Below are positions 19,388-28,149 of a DNA stretch of 48,890 nucleotides, one piece after another (position 1 is the first letter of the stretch; the number at the start of each line of letters is the position of its first letter). Both the position numbers and the translations under genes were made by a program. The notes under the pieces were generated by a model. That model did not search any database. It had not been told where the DNA came from and saw only the letters and a list, made by a program, of their open reading frames with translations. This DNA comes from Pirellulales bacterium (lineage in GTDB: Bacteria > Planctomycetota > Planctomycetia > Pirellulales > Lacipirellulaceae): assembly GCA_028279215.1 (NCBI GenBank), contig JANQOF010000043.1:1-48890 (forward strand), read 5' to 3'.

Positions 19388-20284
19388 CTAGTTGTCCAGG
19401 CGTTCCACTTCGCCACCATCGCGTGTCACCATGGCACGGCGAACCTCGGGAGCCGACTCGTCGGTCACGAAGTGCACCGACCCATCGAGCAGGACAAAAT
19501 TCACACCGCCTGTGTGGTCGCTACGATAACTGCGGCTGCTATCGGGATTGGCGTATTGCTGGCTGTTGTTGAAGACCGCCGGGATACTGGCCGCCATGTG
19601 TCCCCAGGCCAGCAGCCAGTAGCCCTCGGCCCAGGCGTAGCTCGATCGCTTGCCAGGCGTAGCACCATTCTCAATGCTGGAGGGCAATTCTTGGTCTTCG
19701 AACGCATAATTGATCTCGCCCGCCAAGAACGTCTTCGATGTGCCGTCCAATATGTGCTTGAGCCGTAACCGGTAGCTGCCGTCGCTTCTCACCCGGCTGA
19801 ACGCGCCGTTGTTGGTGAAGGGCTTATATTCTGTGCGCGTCGAAATTAGATAACTGCCAGGTCCAAGCGGTGTGCCGCCGTCGGAGGGTGCCTCACTTGG
19901 CAGCCGCATGGTGGGGCACAGGTAGGTTTCGATGGTACCCGTAGTGATCGGAGCGTTGTGCGGGTCGTCAATGTCCTTGGCTAGATCGTAAGTCTCGTAT
20001 CGGTTACCCTCTTCGAGATAAGGCAGTAGCAGCACCCAAGTGCTTCCTTGAGTGCTTGTAGGAGAGTCACCTAATTTGGGTGGCGGAAGGTGCCCCATCA
20101 CATCGTGATAGTTGAGCGTCGCTAGGCCAACCTGCCGTAGATTGTTGCTACAGCTACTCCGCCGCGCCGCTTCCCGCGCCGCTTGCACGGCGGGCAGCAA
20201 CATGCCCACCAGCAAACCAATGATCGCAATCGCGACCAACAGTTCAACGAGCGTGAAGCCATGCCTCGGACGGTCGGCTCTCAA
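19388..20284 (-). CDS. DUF1559 pseudopilin-like protein
   Basis: A member of the large planctomycete DUF1559 family, exported proteins with type IV prepilin N-termini. The prepilin motif RHGFTLVELLVAIAIIGLL lies at residues about 7-25, with cleavage expected between Gly9 and Phe10, followed by LPAVQAAREAARR and SSCSNNLRQ. The C-terminus has GGVNFVLLDGSVHFV, the family's DGSV motif. I place the start at the TTG at 20282-20284: GAGGAG precedes it and it overlaps the upstream stop (TTGA), a pattern of translational coupling; the ORF extends upstream inside the PEP-CTERM gene in another frame. Length 298 residues. The family's function is not known; likely a surface or pseudopilus component. Confidence 0.85.
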   Translation of the reverse strand: MRADRPRHGFTLVELLVAIAIIGLLVGMLLPAVQAAREAARRSSCSNNLRQVGLATLNYHDVMGHLPPPKLGDSPTSTQGSTWVLLLPYLEEGNRYETYDLAKDIDDPHNAPITTGTIETYLCPTMRLPSEAPSDGGTPLGPGSYLISTRTEYKPFTNNGAFSRVRSDGSYRLRLKHILDGTSKTFLAGEINYAFEDQELPSSIENGATPGKRSSYAWAEGYWLLAWGHMAASIPAVFNNSQQYANPDSSRSYRSDHTGGVNFVLLDGSVHFVTDESAPEVRRAMVTRDGGEVERLDN

Positions 20285-21609
20285 GTTCCGTTTCTCCTCG
20301 ATTCCTTGGGGCGAATGAACCAGTTTACCCAACCACAAAAAGATACCGTGATTGCCAATATGCCAACAAGTCGCGCACCTGTTGGCTCGGGCACGGCAAA
20401 GGTCGAACCGGCGAAAGCCTCGGGCGGAGTGCCACTGCCAACGTGGTCGCGCCAAACCGTGTAGTCGGCAAGCATCACTGAACCGTCACCGTTTCCATCC
20501 GCTCCGGTGCCCGCTGTGACGACAGTTGAACCAAAGTCCTGCTTCCATTTTTCGAAGTCGAGTTGGTCGACGTATCCGCTGCCGTCGAAGTCGCCGGCAA
20601 TGTTGTCATCAGCAAACGAAAAGACGATTTCAAGTGTGGCTGCCTCGGCCCCTTCAACGGGGTTGAGTCCGGTAAGCGCGTCTTTCATCAGCCATTGCGG
20701 ATACGGCGCGTCGCCCTCACCGAATTGTTCTGTACTGTGCAGCGAGGAAAGCATAAAACCGATCGCGCCGTCCGCCAGCGATTGCTGGATGTACGAACGC
20801 ACGCCTGGCAGATCGAGGTCGAGGTCGAACGTGAACGTGGTCAGATCGGGTACATCTTCGCCAGCGTTAAGGTTGGTCGAGCCGATTGCCCAAGGCACCG
20901 CATCGAATGGCCCCGTTAAGTTGCCAGCCGCGGTGGCGCTGTAGCCGCCGCTGATGTTGTTTGACACGTCGACGTATCCACCATTCTCGCTATCGCCAGC
21001 CACTGGATAGCCAATGTAGCCTCCGTCGTACGGAAAGGTGTCTTCGCTAAATCGCTCTCCAGTCTGTTCCGGCCCCAGAGCGAATCCCTCGACATCACCA
21101 GAAAATCCCACACCGAACAATTCCATAGGTTGTGCTGTCGACGGACTTCCGCTCGCATATTCGCTCAGATAGTCCGCCTGTGTCTTGGCGTTTGGCTCAT
21201 ACACCAGCGCTTGCGTGTCGCTAGTGCCGTCTTCGATCATCGCAGTCATCTTTATTGACTCGATCACGTACTCTGATGGATCGCGCCCCGCTTCGATCTC
21301 CGGGTAGGTTTCAAAGGCAAATAGCGACATTCCATATCGCGTAGGATCGGTATTCGTGCCCTGCACGAACACGCCAGACTCTACTACAAGGTTGCCGAAT
21401 GTGGGACCTTGTCGTCGCGTACCGACGCTTCCGCCATACAAGTAAAACCATGAGTCGATATTGGGCTCCGACCAGCGAGCCGTTTGGGCAGCCGGCGATG
21501 ACGTGGCTACTGTGCTTCCAATCAGCAACGCAGCCAATGCCACGCCAACGCTCATCCGTGACCCCTTCAGCCAATGGGGCGTGACCGTGTCGTGTGCGAT
21601 TCCTAGCAT
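20281..21609 (-). CDS. PEP-CTERM exported protein with dockerin-like repeats
   Basis: A 442-residue exported protein. The start is the ATG at 21609 with AAGGA about 7 bases upstream; it overlaps the stop of the upstream gene (ATGCTAG), so the two are coupled. A hydrophobic signal lies at about residues 18-40 (MSVGVALAALLIGSTVA). The middle is beta-rich without a recognised domain. Near residues 355-415, two calcium-binding dockerin-like repeats are seen: GDFDGSGYVDQLDFEKWKQD and GADGNGDGSVMLADYTVW. The C-terminus is a PEP-CTERM sorting signal, VPEPTGARL, a hydrophobic helix and then basic residues. The exosortase at 40791 is the likely processing enzyme. A dockerin implies a possible cohesin partner elsewhere. 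Confidence 0.8.
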   Translation of the reverse strand: MLGIAHDTVTPHWLKGSRMSVGVALAALLIGSTVATSSPAAQTARWSEPNIDSWFYLYGGSVGTRRQGPTFGNLVVESGVFVQGTNTDPTRYGMSLFAFETYPEIEAGRDPSEYVIESIKMTAMIEDGTSDTQALVYEPNAKTQADYLSEYASGSPSTAQPMELFGVGFSGDVEGFALGPEQTGERFSEDTFPYDGGYIGYPVAGDSENGGYVDVSNNISGGYSATAAGNLTGPFDAVPWAIGSTNLNAGEDVPDLTTFTFDLDLDLPGVRSYIQQSLADGAIGFMLSSLHSTEQFGEGDAPYPQWLMKDALTGLNPVEGAEAATLEIVFSFADDNIAGDFDGSGYVDQLDFEKWKQDFGSTVVTAGTGADGNGDGSVMLADYTVWRDHVGSGTPPEAFAGSTFAVPEPTGARLVGILAITVSFCGWVNWFIRPKESRRNGT

Positions 21610-22346
21610 CGAATCCTTCGTGCCCCCAATCGCATTGCGACGAACAAGATGCCGCATACCACCAACCCAGCCGATGCGGGCTCCGGCACTGCCAGTAATC
21701 GAACGTTGTCGAGCTCAAACAGCAAGTCGGCGTCGAGTTCTGGCTGCGTCAAACCAAAAGGTTGAATCGCCGCGATCTGTATGCGGCCAATACGGTCGAA
21801 GACGGCCCCATACGGATCGGGCGCTGAGCCTGCCGATCCAAAATTGTCGATCTGGTCGCTGCCACGGCTAACATCGAGCACCACGTCGACCCACTCGCCC
21901 GGTGTTACCATTTGCCCGTTGGATACCGACGCGCCGGGGTTGTTGTTTGGGTCGGCGATTCGTGCGAAGAATGACAACGGCCGGGTGGCGTTATGGCGAA
22001 TAGAGAATGCTAGGCCCACGTATTCCTCTTCAACCCAGTTGCCGAAGAATGCGTCGCCGCTGGAATCGTAGTCGTCGCGTGCTCGGAACAGCACCGCGAA
22101 GGCAGGCGCGCCGGGGAAGCTACTATTGAAGTCACCATCGAACGTTAGGGTTTCCGACTCAAGGTACCCACCGCCATCGCTGCCACCGGTTGGCTGGTAC
22201 CCTGCAAGCAGATTTTCATTAGTCGTCGCCCAATTGGCTGGGCCAGACGAGAAGCCCTCGGTAAACGCGACAGTTTGAGCGAACGCCGAAGTCGCTGCGA
22301 ACAGGTAAACGACGGCGGTGAGACAAATGGGTAGGTGCGATCTCAT
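21603..22346 (-). CDS. PEP-CTERM exported protein
   Basis: A 247-residue protein with a signal peptide (ICLTAVVYLFAATSAFAQ, residues about 7-24) and a C-terminal PEP-CTERM signal (VPEPASAGLVVCGILFVAM, then RLGARR). Between them is a beta-sandwich-like region rich in Gly, Asp and aromatic residues (GEWVDVVLDVSRGSD and ELDNVRLL). This pattern resembles secreted carbohydrate-binding-type domains, but no family can be named with confidence. It is the first gene of the leftward operon and is coupled to the next PEP-CTERM gene by the ATGCTAG overlap. A candidate promoter lies about 110 bases upstream. Confidence 0.75.
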   Translation of the reverse strand: MRSHLPICLTAVVYLFAATSAFAQTVAFTEGFSSGPANWATTNENLLAGYQPTGGSDGGGYLESETLTFDGDFNSSFPGAPAFAVLFRARDDYDSSGDAFFGNWVEEEYVGLAFSIRHNATRPLSFFARIADPNNNPGASVSNGQMVTPGEWVDVVLDVSRGSDQIDNFGSAGSAPDPYGAVFDRIGRIQIAAIQPFGLTQPELDADLLFELDNVRLLAVPEPASAGLVVCGILFVAMRLGARRIRC

Positions 22347-22444
22347 TTAGCGACTCCAAGAGGGAAACCGGGTCTTTTTGCGGGACGTTTCGAACTACAA
22401 CTGTTGTCCACCAATTCTTGTTGCGAATGTGTCTCAATAGCAGT

Positions 22445-22472
22445 AGGATATCGAATCGAGCGTTGGAGTCAA
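22445..22472 (-). promoter_or_regulatory. candidate promoter of the PEP-CTERM operon
   Basis: On the minus strand TTGACT (22467-22472) and TATCCT (22445-22450) are separated by 16 bases. The -35 is good and the -10 fair. Transcription would start near 22438, about 90 bases before the ATG at 22346. Confidence 0.35.
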
Positions 22473-22540
22473 CCCCGTACACATTCCGAAAGACGTTGCA
22501 AAACAAGACGTTTTTCAAAGACTTGCAGAAAATACACAGA

Positions 22541-23287
22541 ATGAACTGTCAAAATTCCATTGATGTTCGCCGCCGCGCCGCGGAAATGTTCGCAAACGGA
22601 TTTCACCGTGGCGCGATCGATGTGCTCGAGGTTGCAACTCGCCAGGCACCTGATGATGGGTCGCTCTGGTGCGCCCGGGCCAAGATGCTACATGGCGTCG
22701 GGCGGCGCGTTGAGGCGCTCGACAATATCGAGCGGGCACAATTGCTTGTGCCGTTAGACTGCTGCGGTCGCCTGATTTTGGCCGACGGATTGCGCGAAGT
22801 CGGCAGGGAGACGCTAGCCGCCGATGCATATTTGGCTTTGGCCGAGGAGGAAAACCTCGATGGGAACATCTTAGTCGGACTGTACGACGGATTTGCGCAT
22901 CTGGAAATGTGGCGGAAGGCAGCCCAAGTGAGTCGCTCCGCAGTCATCGAAACGCCCGACGACGACGCGGCGATATTCAACTTGGCACGTGCTCTCATTG
23001 CGCTGGAACAGCCCGCTGAGTCCGTAGTTCCATTGCTGCGCCGCGCGGTGCAGCTCGCACCCAAGTCCGAATCCTATCGCCTCGCACTCGTTGTCCAGTT
23101 GCTTCGGCAGCGAAGTTGCGACGAGGCGTACGACGAATTGAGAGTGCTATCCAAAAGTTCGATCACTTCGATTTGCTGCCGTGGATGCGGACGGCGGTTG
23201 CTTGCTCTGGCCATTGAGTATGGCGACCGCGAGCGTGCGGCATTGATTGCAACGCAACTGGCGACCGAAGCAGTCGCAGGCAAGTAA
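22541..23287 (+). CDS. TPR-like helical-repeat protein
   Basis: A 248-residue cytoplasmic protein built of helical hairpins resembling tetratricopeptide repeats; for instance RAAEMFANGFHRGAIDVLEV at the start and IFNLARALIALEQPAESVVP near residue 145. It has no signal peptide and no catalytic motif. A cysteine-rich patch CCRGCGRRL lies near residue 210. The start is uncertain: the ATG at 22541 has no clear ribosome site, and in-frame TTG/ATG codons occur upstream at 22418-22427. It is divergent from the PEP-CTERM operon and converges on the second acidic gene. TPR-like proteins usually act as protein-protein scaffolds; the partner is unknown. Confidence 0.6.
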   Translation: MNCQNSIDVRRRAAEMFANGFHRGAIDVLEVATRQAPDDGSLWCARAKMLHGVGRRVEALDNIERAQLLVPLDCCGRLILADGLREVGRETLAADAYLALAEEENLDGNILVGLYDGFAHLEMWRKAAQVSRSAVIETPDDDAAIFNLARALIALEQPAESVVPLLRRAVQLAPKSESYRLALVVQLLRQRSCDEAYDELRVLSKSSITSICCRGCGRRLLALAIEYGDRERAALIATQLATEAVAGK

Positions 23288-23329
23288 GAATGGTCGTAGC
23301 GGAGGGACGATCTGCCGAGTGTAGCCCCA

Positions 23330-23938
23330 TCAGGGGGCCAATTCCTTGCCCGGCTTCACGTCGGCTTTGCCCGCGACGGCCCATCGGCCGTACTTCTTGC
23401 TACAGCGATTGTATTCAGTCGCAAACGCATCGGCGTCTTCGGGCGTAAACGGTCGGTCGATGGTCCGTTTGAACTTCTTGCACTCGTAGACATGCACCAG
23501 ATAGTTGGCGGCTGGCGCTGAGCGGCCGTACTCGTCGGCGTCTTCTTCCGTAGGCGCATCGGTGGGTGGTTGATTGGTTTGCTCAACAGGCTCGTCGTCG
23601 GCGACTTCAGTCGGCTGCTCATTCTCGACAAGGGCTTCTTCCTCGGATTTGGATTTCGAGGGTGCCTTCTTATTGTTCTTCGTTGGGGTCTTCTTCTTCG
23701 CTGCAGCTGGCTCCTTGCTGGCCGTAGAATTACGCTTGGCGGGACTCTTCTTCGGCTTCTCTTTAGGCGGCGGCTCTGGATCTGGTTCCTGATCGGCAGC
23801 GGCTACCTCAGGCTCAACTTCCTCCTCCACCTCATCTTCGTCTTCATAGACGTATTCGTACTCTTCCGAGTCCTCATACTCGTCGTCGTCGACGAATTCG
23901 TATTCGCCATCGTACAGGTCGTCGTCTTCGACTGGCAT
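23330..23938 (-). CDS. acidic N-terminus / Lys-Pro linker protein with C-terminal domain
   Basis: A 202-residue protein of unknown function. The start is the ATG at 23938; the frame stays open a further 57 bases upstream without a better signal. Residues about 3-50 are almost all Asp, Glu, Tyr and Val. Residues about 55-100 are Lys/Pro/Ala/Ser-rich (PKEKPKKSPAKRNS). After a Gln/Asn/Pro/Thr region comes a compact C-terminal domain of about 60 residues containing YLVHVYECKKFKRTIDRPFT and KKYGRWAVAGK. The acidic and basic halves could interact within the molecule or bind partners. It shares the style of the acidic protein at 1809-2282 but not its full length. No export signal is seen. Confidence 0.6.
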   Translation of the reverse strand: MPVEDDDLYDGEYEFVDDDEYEDSEEYEYVYEDEDEVEEEVEPEVAAADQEPDPEPPPKEKPKKSPAKRNSTASKEPAAAKKKTPTKNNKKAPSKSKSEEEALVENEQPTEVADDEPVEQTNQPPTDAPTEEDADEYGRSAPAANYLVHVYECKKFKRTIDRPFTPEDADAFATEYNRCSKKYGRWAVAGKADVKPGKELAP

Positions 23939-24078
23939 CGCTGAAGCAGTGGGCTGGGGGATCAAGCAACGGGGGCGCGAGCGACCGGCTCGCACCGAGA
24001 GAGATATCCCAGTATCGGTCTCCCGACCACGGGCGTCAACGTCCCATGGTCGATGAATCTACGCGACAAGCAGGGTAG

Positions 24079-25770
24079 TTATCGGCGGGCGCTGTCGCCC
24101 GGAGACTTCTGCACCACCTGATTCCGGGCGATATCGACCGCTTTCGCAAGTGCCGAGTCGTCGCTGTCGCCACGGTAGGCGACCGTATGTGATCCCTCCG
24201 GCGACCCGGTAGCACGTCGCACGACGATATCGGGCTGCACTCCGACCTTGCTGATGGGCTGGCCGCTGGGGGAATAGAACTTGGCAGTGGTCAAGCGGAT
24301 TCCGGCTCCGGCATAGCCGAGCGGAAAGATGCCCTGAACGGAACCTTTGCCAAACGAGCGCTCGCCCACCACGGTGCCGCGACGGTTGTCGCGGATCGCC
24401 GCGGCGAATATTTCGCTGGCACTGGCACTTTGGTCGTCGATCAGCACCACGAGCGGCACGCGCCAAGTGCCTGCACGATGGGCTCGGTAGTCGAAGTCTT
24501 CGCCGGCACTGCGACCACGAGTCGAAACGATTCGGCCTTGCGCCACAAACTTGTCGGCCAATTCGACGCTAGAGGTCAACAAGCCGCCTGGATTGCCACG
24601 CAGGTCGAGCACAAGCGTTCGCATCCCCTTGGCGTGAAGGTCCCACAGTGCTTGTTCTAGATCGCGGCTGGTAGTCTTCTGGAACACAGGAATCCGTGCA
24701 TAGGCCACGCCGTAGGCAACGTCGACGATTCTTACATCTTCCAGGCTTGGTACTTCCACATGTTCGCGGCGCACGTCGGTGTCGAACGACTGTCGTTCGG
24801 ATGCGGCAGGAACTACATGCACCCGTACGTAGGAACCCTCTTCGCCTGTGAGCAGCGCCGCGGCTTCGTCGGTCGACATGGAACGAATCGAACGATTGTC
24901 GATGTCGGTAATGATGTCGCCAGTCTGAATCTGCGCCCGCTCAGCCGGGCTACCAGGGATCACGCTCACGATCTCGAGTCCGCCGGTCTTGGCTGCCTTG
25001 AGTTCGACACCCAAACCAACAAAGTTGCCTTCTATCTGCGAGTAGATTTCTTTGAGCTGATCGCCGGACAGGAAAGACGAGTAGTGATCGAGACCCCCGG
25101 CCGCAGCCGCAGTAAATTCCAGAGCGGTGGCGGTTGGATTGACGCCCAGGCGTTGGGCGGCGATTTCCGCCACTTGTCGTTCGATGGCCAATGCATCTTG
25201 GCGCGTGGCGATTTGTCGGCCTTGGAGTGGCGAGTAGATTGCGCGGCGAACCTGATCGATTCGTGACGCATCTGCCCGCAGTCCGTTATGTCGCAAGAAG
25301 GTGGTCTTGGTCAGAGCCACATCGAGTGACTGGATACCCCGCCGCGCTAGTCCCTGCCAGGAAGGACTTACTACGTAATGCGAGTCGACCTTCGCTAGGA
25401 GGTCGTTGTATAGTTGGTGAGCCTCGGCTGGATCAAGCGTCGAGACCGTCTTGAGGAAGCTGCGATCGACGTATCGTCGCTGGACGCCAAAATGCAATCG
25501 GGCGACGTTGAATCGCTCGCTTAGATTCTTATCTTCCGGGTGCTTGCGCACCGCCTCTTCATACAACGCCAGGGCGTCGCCCCAGCGATGTTCCTGCTCC
25601 AGCGTACGGCCTTGGTCCAGCAAGTCGGCGGCCGCCATAGAATGGGCATCAGCCGAAATGGAAACGATCTCGGTTTGGCCGCACGCAAGGCGACCGGCTG
25701 ACCAGAGATTTAGGCCAACCACGAAGGAGGCCAATATGCGCGGCAGGGCGCGGGAAAGGCTGTGACGCAT
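24079..25770 (-). CDS. S41-family C-terminal processing protease
   Basis: A 563-residue periplasmic or membrane-associated serine protease (Ctp/Tsp family). The start is the ATG at 25770, giving a signal segment (LPRILASFVVGLNLWSAG, about residues 9-26). A TPR-like region (about 45-75) precedes the N-terminal family domain, a PDZ domain (GNFVGLGVELKAA to the GDIITDIDNRSI stretch, about 215-300) and the S41 domain. Catalytic Ser is in QSASASEIFAAA (about residue 445) and Lys in FGKGSVQG (about 470). VLDLRGNPGG is also diagnostic. A strong promoter precedes it. It may trim exported proteins or C-termini; the specific substrate is unknown. Confidence 0.9.
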   Translation of the reverse strand: MRHSLSRALPRILASFVVGLNLWSAGRLACGQTEIVSISADAHSMAAADLLDQGRTLEQEHRWGDALALYEEAVRKHPEDKNLSERFNVARLHFGVQRRYVDRSFLKTVSTLDPAEAHQLYNDLLAKVDSHYVVSPSWQGLARRGIQSLDVALTKTTFLRHNGLRADASRIDQVRRAIYSPLQGRQIATRQDALAIERQVAEIAAQRLGVNPTATALEFTAAAAGGLDHYSSFLSGDQLKEIYSQIEGNFVGLGVELKAAKTGGLEIVSVIPGSPAERAQIQTGDIITDIDNRSIRSMSTDEAAALLTGEEGSYVRVHVVPAASERQSFDTDVRREHVEVPSLEDVRIVDVAYGVAYARIPVFQKTTSRDLEQALWDLHAKGMRTLVLDLRGNPGGLLTSSVELADKFVAQGRIVSTRGRSAGEDFDYRAHRAGTWRVPLVVLIDDQSASASEIFAAAIRDNRRGTVVGERSFGKGSVQGIFPLGYAGAGIRLTTAKFYSPSGQPISKVGVQPDIVVRRATGSPEGSHTVAYRGDSDDSALAKAVDIARNQVVQKSPGDSARR

Positions 25771-26319
25771 GCTTTTCGTTCCGTCTGAATCGCGAGTGGC
25801 GTTGGTCAAACTAGTTGCCAAAGCAACTCGCAGCCAAGCCGAGCGGGGGCAGGGGCGCCTACCGGGGAATACTCGGGGCACAAGCGAATATAAGTCACGA
25901 TTCGCAGACGGTCAAAAAAACTGCACGCTGTTTTTCGCACGCTTTTCGCGACGGCGTGCCACACGACCCGCACAAACGTGGCATTACGCTTCGACACCGA
26001 AGTATTGGTTCGCTTAGCACGAACCGGCGGAGCATGCCGACCTTGCGGACTAATCCGATCGATCGATCTGGCCGCAGCTGATACCCCCGATGGCGTCCGG
26101 CAGCCGGTAGGCCGCTCGGCATGATGGCGTCTTGCCAGAAAAGGCCGGGACTTCGCTATCACCGGCAACGAAATCAGCCGACAGAGAGGGGAAGCATCGC
26201 CGCTCCCTGGCTGCTGAGTACGATACGCACCGTTCTGCAAATCGGTTCGGCGCGAAAAGGGGCGACAGCAATCTATTCGCAGATCGCAACGCCCAGAAAC
26301 GCCGCGATTCCATTTGCGC
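25771..26319. other. gene-free region upstream of the protease gene
   Basis: About 550 bases without a convincing gene. It holds the leader (25771-25880) and promoter (25887-25915) of the S41 protease gene. Several short open frames here are not protein-like. No tRNA-like cloverleaf is recognised. Confidence 0.5.
25887..25915 (-). promoter_or_regulatory. strong sigma-70-type promoter of the S41 protease gene
   Basis: On the minus strand TTGACC (25910-25915) and TATATT (25887-25892) are 17 bases apart; each box has five of six consensus bases. Transcription would start near 25880, leaving a leader of about 110 bases before the ATG at 25770. This is the best such match I found in the window. 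Confidence 0.65.
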
Positions 26320-26350
26320 AAAAAACAAGACCGCATCCAGTCGCGGTCTC
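26320..26350 (-). terminator. intrinsic terminator of the PEP-CTERM gene
   Basis: On the minus strand GACCGC (26343-26348) pairs with GCGGTC (26329-26334) across an 8-base loop and is followed by TTGTTTTTT. It lies about 25 bases past the stop of the gene at 26372-27148. Confidence 0.7.
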
Positions 26351-26371
26351 GTTTAGATGGACTTACTTGAT

Positions 26372-27148
26372 TCAGCGGAATCTGCGGTGTGCCAGCAGTC
26401 CAACTACTACCACGGCCGCAAGTGCGAAGCTCGTTGGCTCCGGCACCTCGATGATAAAGGTACTTTGCACGGTGATTCGGTCGAATGGTGTAAGGCTGAA
26501 CTCGTGACGAATGCCAAACGCTTCGCCAATGCTGAGTCCGGCACCAGCTGGATCGTCGCTGTAGGCACCGTCTACTTCGCCAATGACCACACCGGAGGCA
26601 TTCACCGGTAGTGACCCACTAGTAATATCCGGAGGAATCAACTCACGTACGTCGCCATCACCTCCAAAAAAGGCGTTGTAGAGCGATTCGGTCGCACTGC
26701 TCTCTTGATCGAGTGTCGCCGAACCGCTGTTGTTCGCATCGGTAAGATCCCAGTTCGTCTGGCCACTTATGATTGGGGTCGCAATGGCGTCGGCAGAGAA
26801 ATTCGACGCAATCACAATAAAATCGGATGTGGTTGCCGAGGTGCTCACAAATGTGAACCCGGTGGTGATAAATGGATCAGGATCTGAAGACACACTTGCG
26901 CCTGCTGGAATCTCCCAACTTTCACCCTGCAAGTCCTCGACCGCCAGCCAAATCTCTACGCCATTCTCGAAGAACGTTTCCCCCTGCTCGGTCACATCTA
27001 CAAGATCACCAGGTGTGCCAACCTCCACCATGATCGCTGCTTGAGTTGGCGCGAGCAGCAGAACGAGCGAGGCGAGCACTGCCAGTACCACCCTGATGCG
27101 TGTTCGGGTGCAATCGGGTGATTTATCGCTCAACGTAGTCTTCATCAT
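26372..27148 (-). CDS. PEP-CTERM exported protein, paralogue 1
   Basis: A 258-residue protein. Two adjacent ATG codons (27148, 27145) follow a GGTAGG ribosome site; I take the first. A signal peptide with the hydrophobic stretch VVLAVLASLVLLLAPTQA lies at about residues 20-37. The mature part is beta-rich without a named domain. Toward the end are SLYNAFFGGDGDVRELIPP and FGIRHEFSLTPFDRITVQST, nearly repeated in the next gene. The C-terminus is VEVPEPTSFALAAVVVVGL then HRRFR, a standard PEP-CTERM signal. It is the downstream member of a tandem pair with the gene at 27370-28149, separated by 221 bases, and has its own terminator. Confidence 0.8.
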   Translation of the reverse strand: MMKTTLSDKSPDCTRTRIRVVLAVLASLVLLLAPTQAAIMVEVGTPGDLVDVTEQGETFFENGVEIWLAVEDLQGESWEIPAGASVSSDPDPFITTGFTFVSTSATTSDFIVIASNFSADAIATPIISGQTNWDLTDANNSGSATLDQESSATESLYNAFFGGDGDVRELIPPDITSGSLPVNASGVVIGEVDGAYSDDPAGAGLSIGEAFGIRHEFSLTPFDRITVQSTFIIEVPEPTSFALAAVVVVGLLAHRRFR

Positions 27149-27369
27149 TAAACCTACCTCCCCTACACCCAACAAATGGCGGATGAACATTAGTTGTTTC
27201 GGTTGTCCCCTCACCTACACCCCGCAGCACAACCTCTCTCCCTTATCAGCGATTCGCCAGCAGTATACCGACAGATTTGGCGGAATAGCAAGGAACTTTT
27301 TAACGAAATTGCCCGAAACGACCGCTTAACTGACCCTCGGCCGGCCTGTGAAGCCCCGACGATAGTCAA

Positions 27370-28149
27370 CTAGGGATCGAGCGTAGCTGCGGTTATAGGA
27401 CACTTTGTCCGACTTCGTACCCACAACGCCGTTATGCCACCCAAACCCAGCAGACAAACCGTTGAGGGTTCGGGGACAATGACAAAGGTGCTTTGAATCG
27501 TTACACGGTCGAACGGAGTCAGGCGAAACTCGTGACGAATTCCAAAGTCCTCGCCAACACTCAAACCTTGGGCGATTACCTCGTCGGCGTATGCGGCAGA
27601 GATGTTTCCTATGTTCGGAAGCGTGGTGCTTATTGGCAGCCCAGCTGGTGGCGGGAATAGGTCCCGAACATCGCCATCACCCGAGAAGAATGCGTTGTAC
27701 AGCGATTCTCCGGTGGTGCTTTGCGACAGCGTGGCACCATTTCCGGTTGTATCAGCCAGGTCGTAGTTCGTTTCGCCACTGATGATCGGGATTGGGATTT
27801 CGTCAACCGATGTGTTGGTCACAGTGATTACGAAGTCAGCAGTGGACCCAGTTGTGTTTAGAAATGTAAATCCAGCAGAAATGAAAGGATCTGGATTGCT
27901 CTCTACCACGAACCCAGGTTCGATTGACCAACCTGACCCCTCCATCGCATCTGAGTTAGTCCAGATTTCATCTCCAGCATTCTTACCCGATTCCAGCCGA
28001 CCCGACTCGTGGCTTCGGATGATGGTAGTCATGTCCGGATCGCCGTTCACTTCCACCTTAAACATAATGGCCGCGTTCGCGGGAGCGACCAGAAATAGCG
28101 CCACGACGATGGTGGCTGTAGACGTAAGCCGATTTTGTTCCCGAGTCAT
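27370..28149 (-). CDS. PEP-CTERM exported protein, paralogue 2
   Basis: A 259-residue paralogue of the downstream gene. Its signal peptide is TSTATIVVALFLVAPANA (about residues 9-26). Matching segments include DPDPFISAGFTFLNTT-like versus DPDPFITTGFTFVSTS, SLYNAFFSGDGDVRDLFPP, and FGIRHEFRLTPFDRVTIQST. The C-terminus has VPEPSTVCLLGLGGITALW followed by a basic tail RSRTK, the sorting signal, but with an unusual extra CPITAATLDP after it. The gene most likely arose by tandem duplication. It faces a 750-base gene-free region upstream. The role is unknown; surface-associated matrix protein is a reasonable guess. Confidence 0.8.
   Translation of the reverse strand: MTREQNRLTSTATIVVALFLVAPANAAIMFKVEVNGDPDMTTIIRSHESGRLESGKNAGDEIWTNSDAMEGSGWSIEPGFVVESNPDPFISAGFTFLNTTGSTADFVITVTNTSVDEIPIPIISGETNYDLADTTGNGATLSQSTTGESLYNAFFSGDGDVRDLFPPPAGLPISTTLPNIGNISAAYADEVIAQGLSVGEDFGIRHEFRLTPFDRVTIQSTFVIVPEPSTVCLLGLGGITALWVRSRTKCPITAATLDP

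Noticed and set aside
25806-26336. 176-codon minus-strand frame upstream of the S41 protease gene
   Set aside because: It runs through the terminator-proximal sequence and the promoter at 25887, and its product is Arg/Cys-rich without a known domain.
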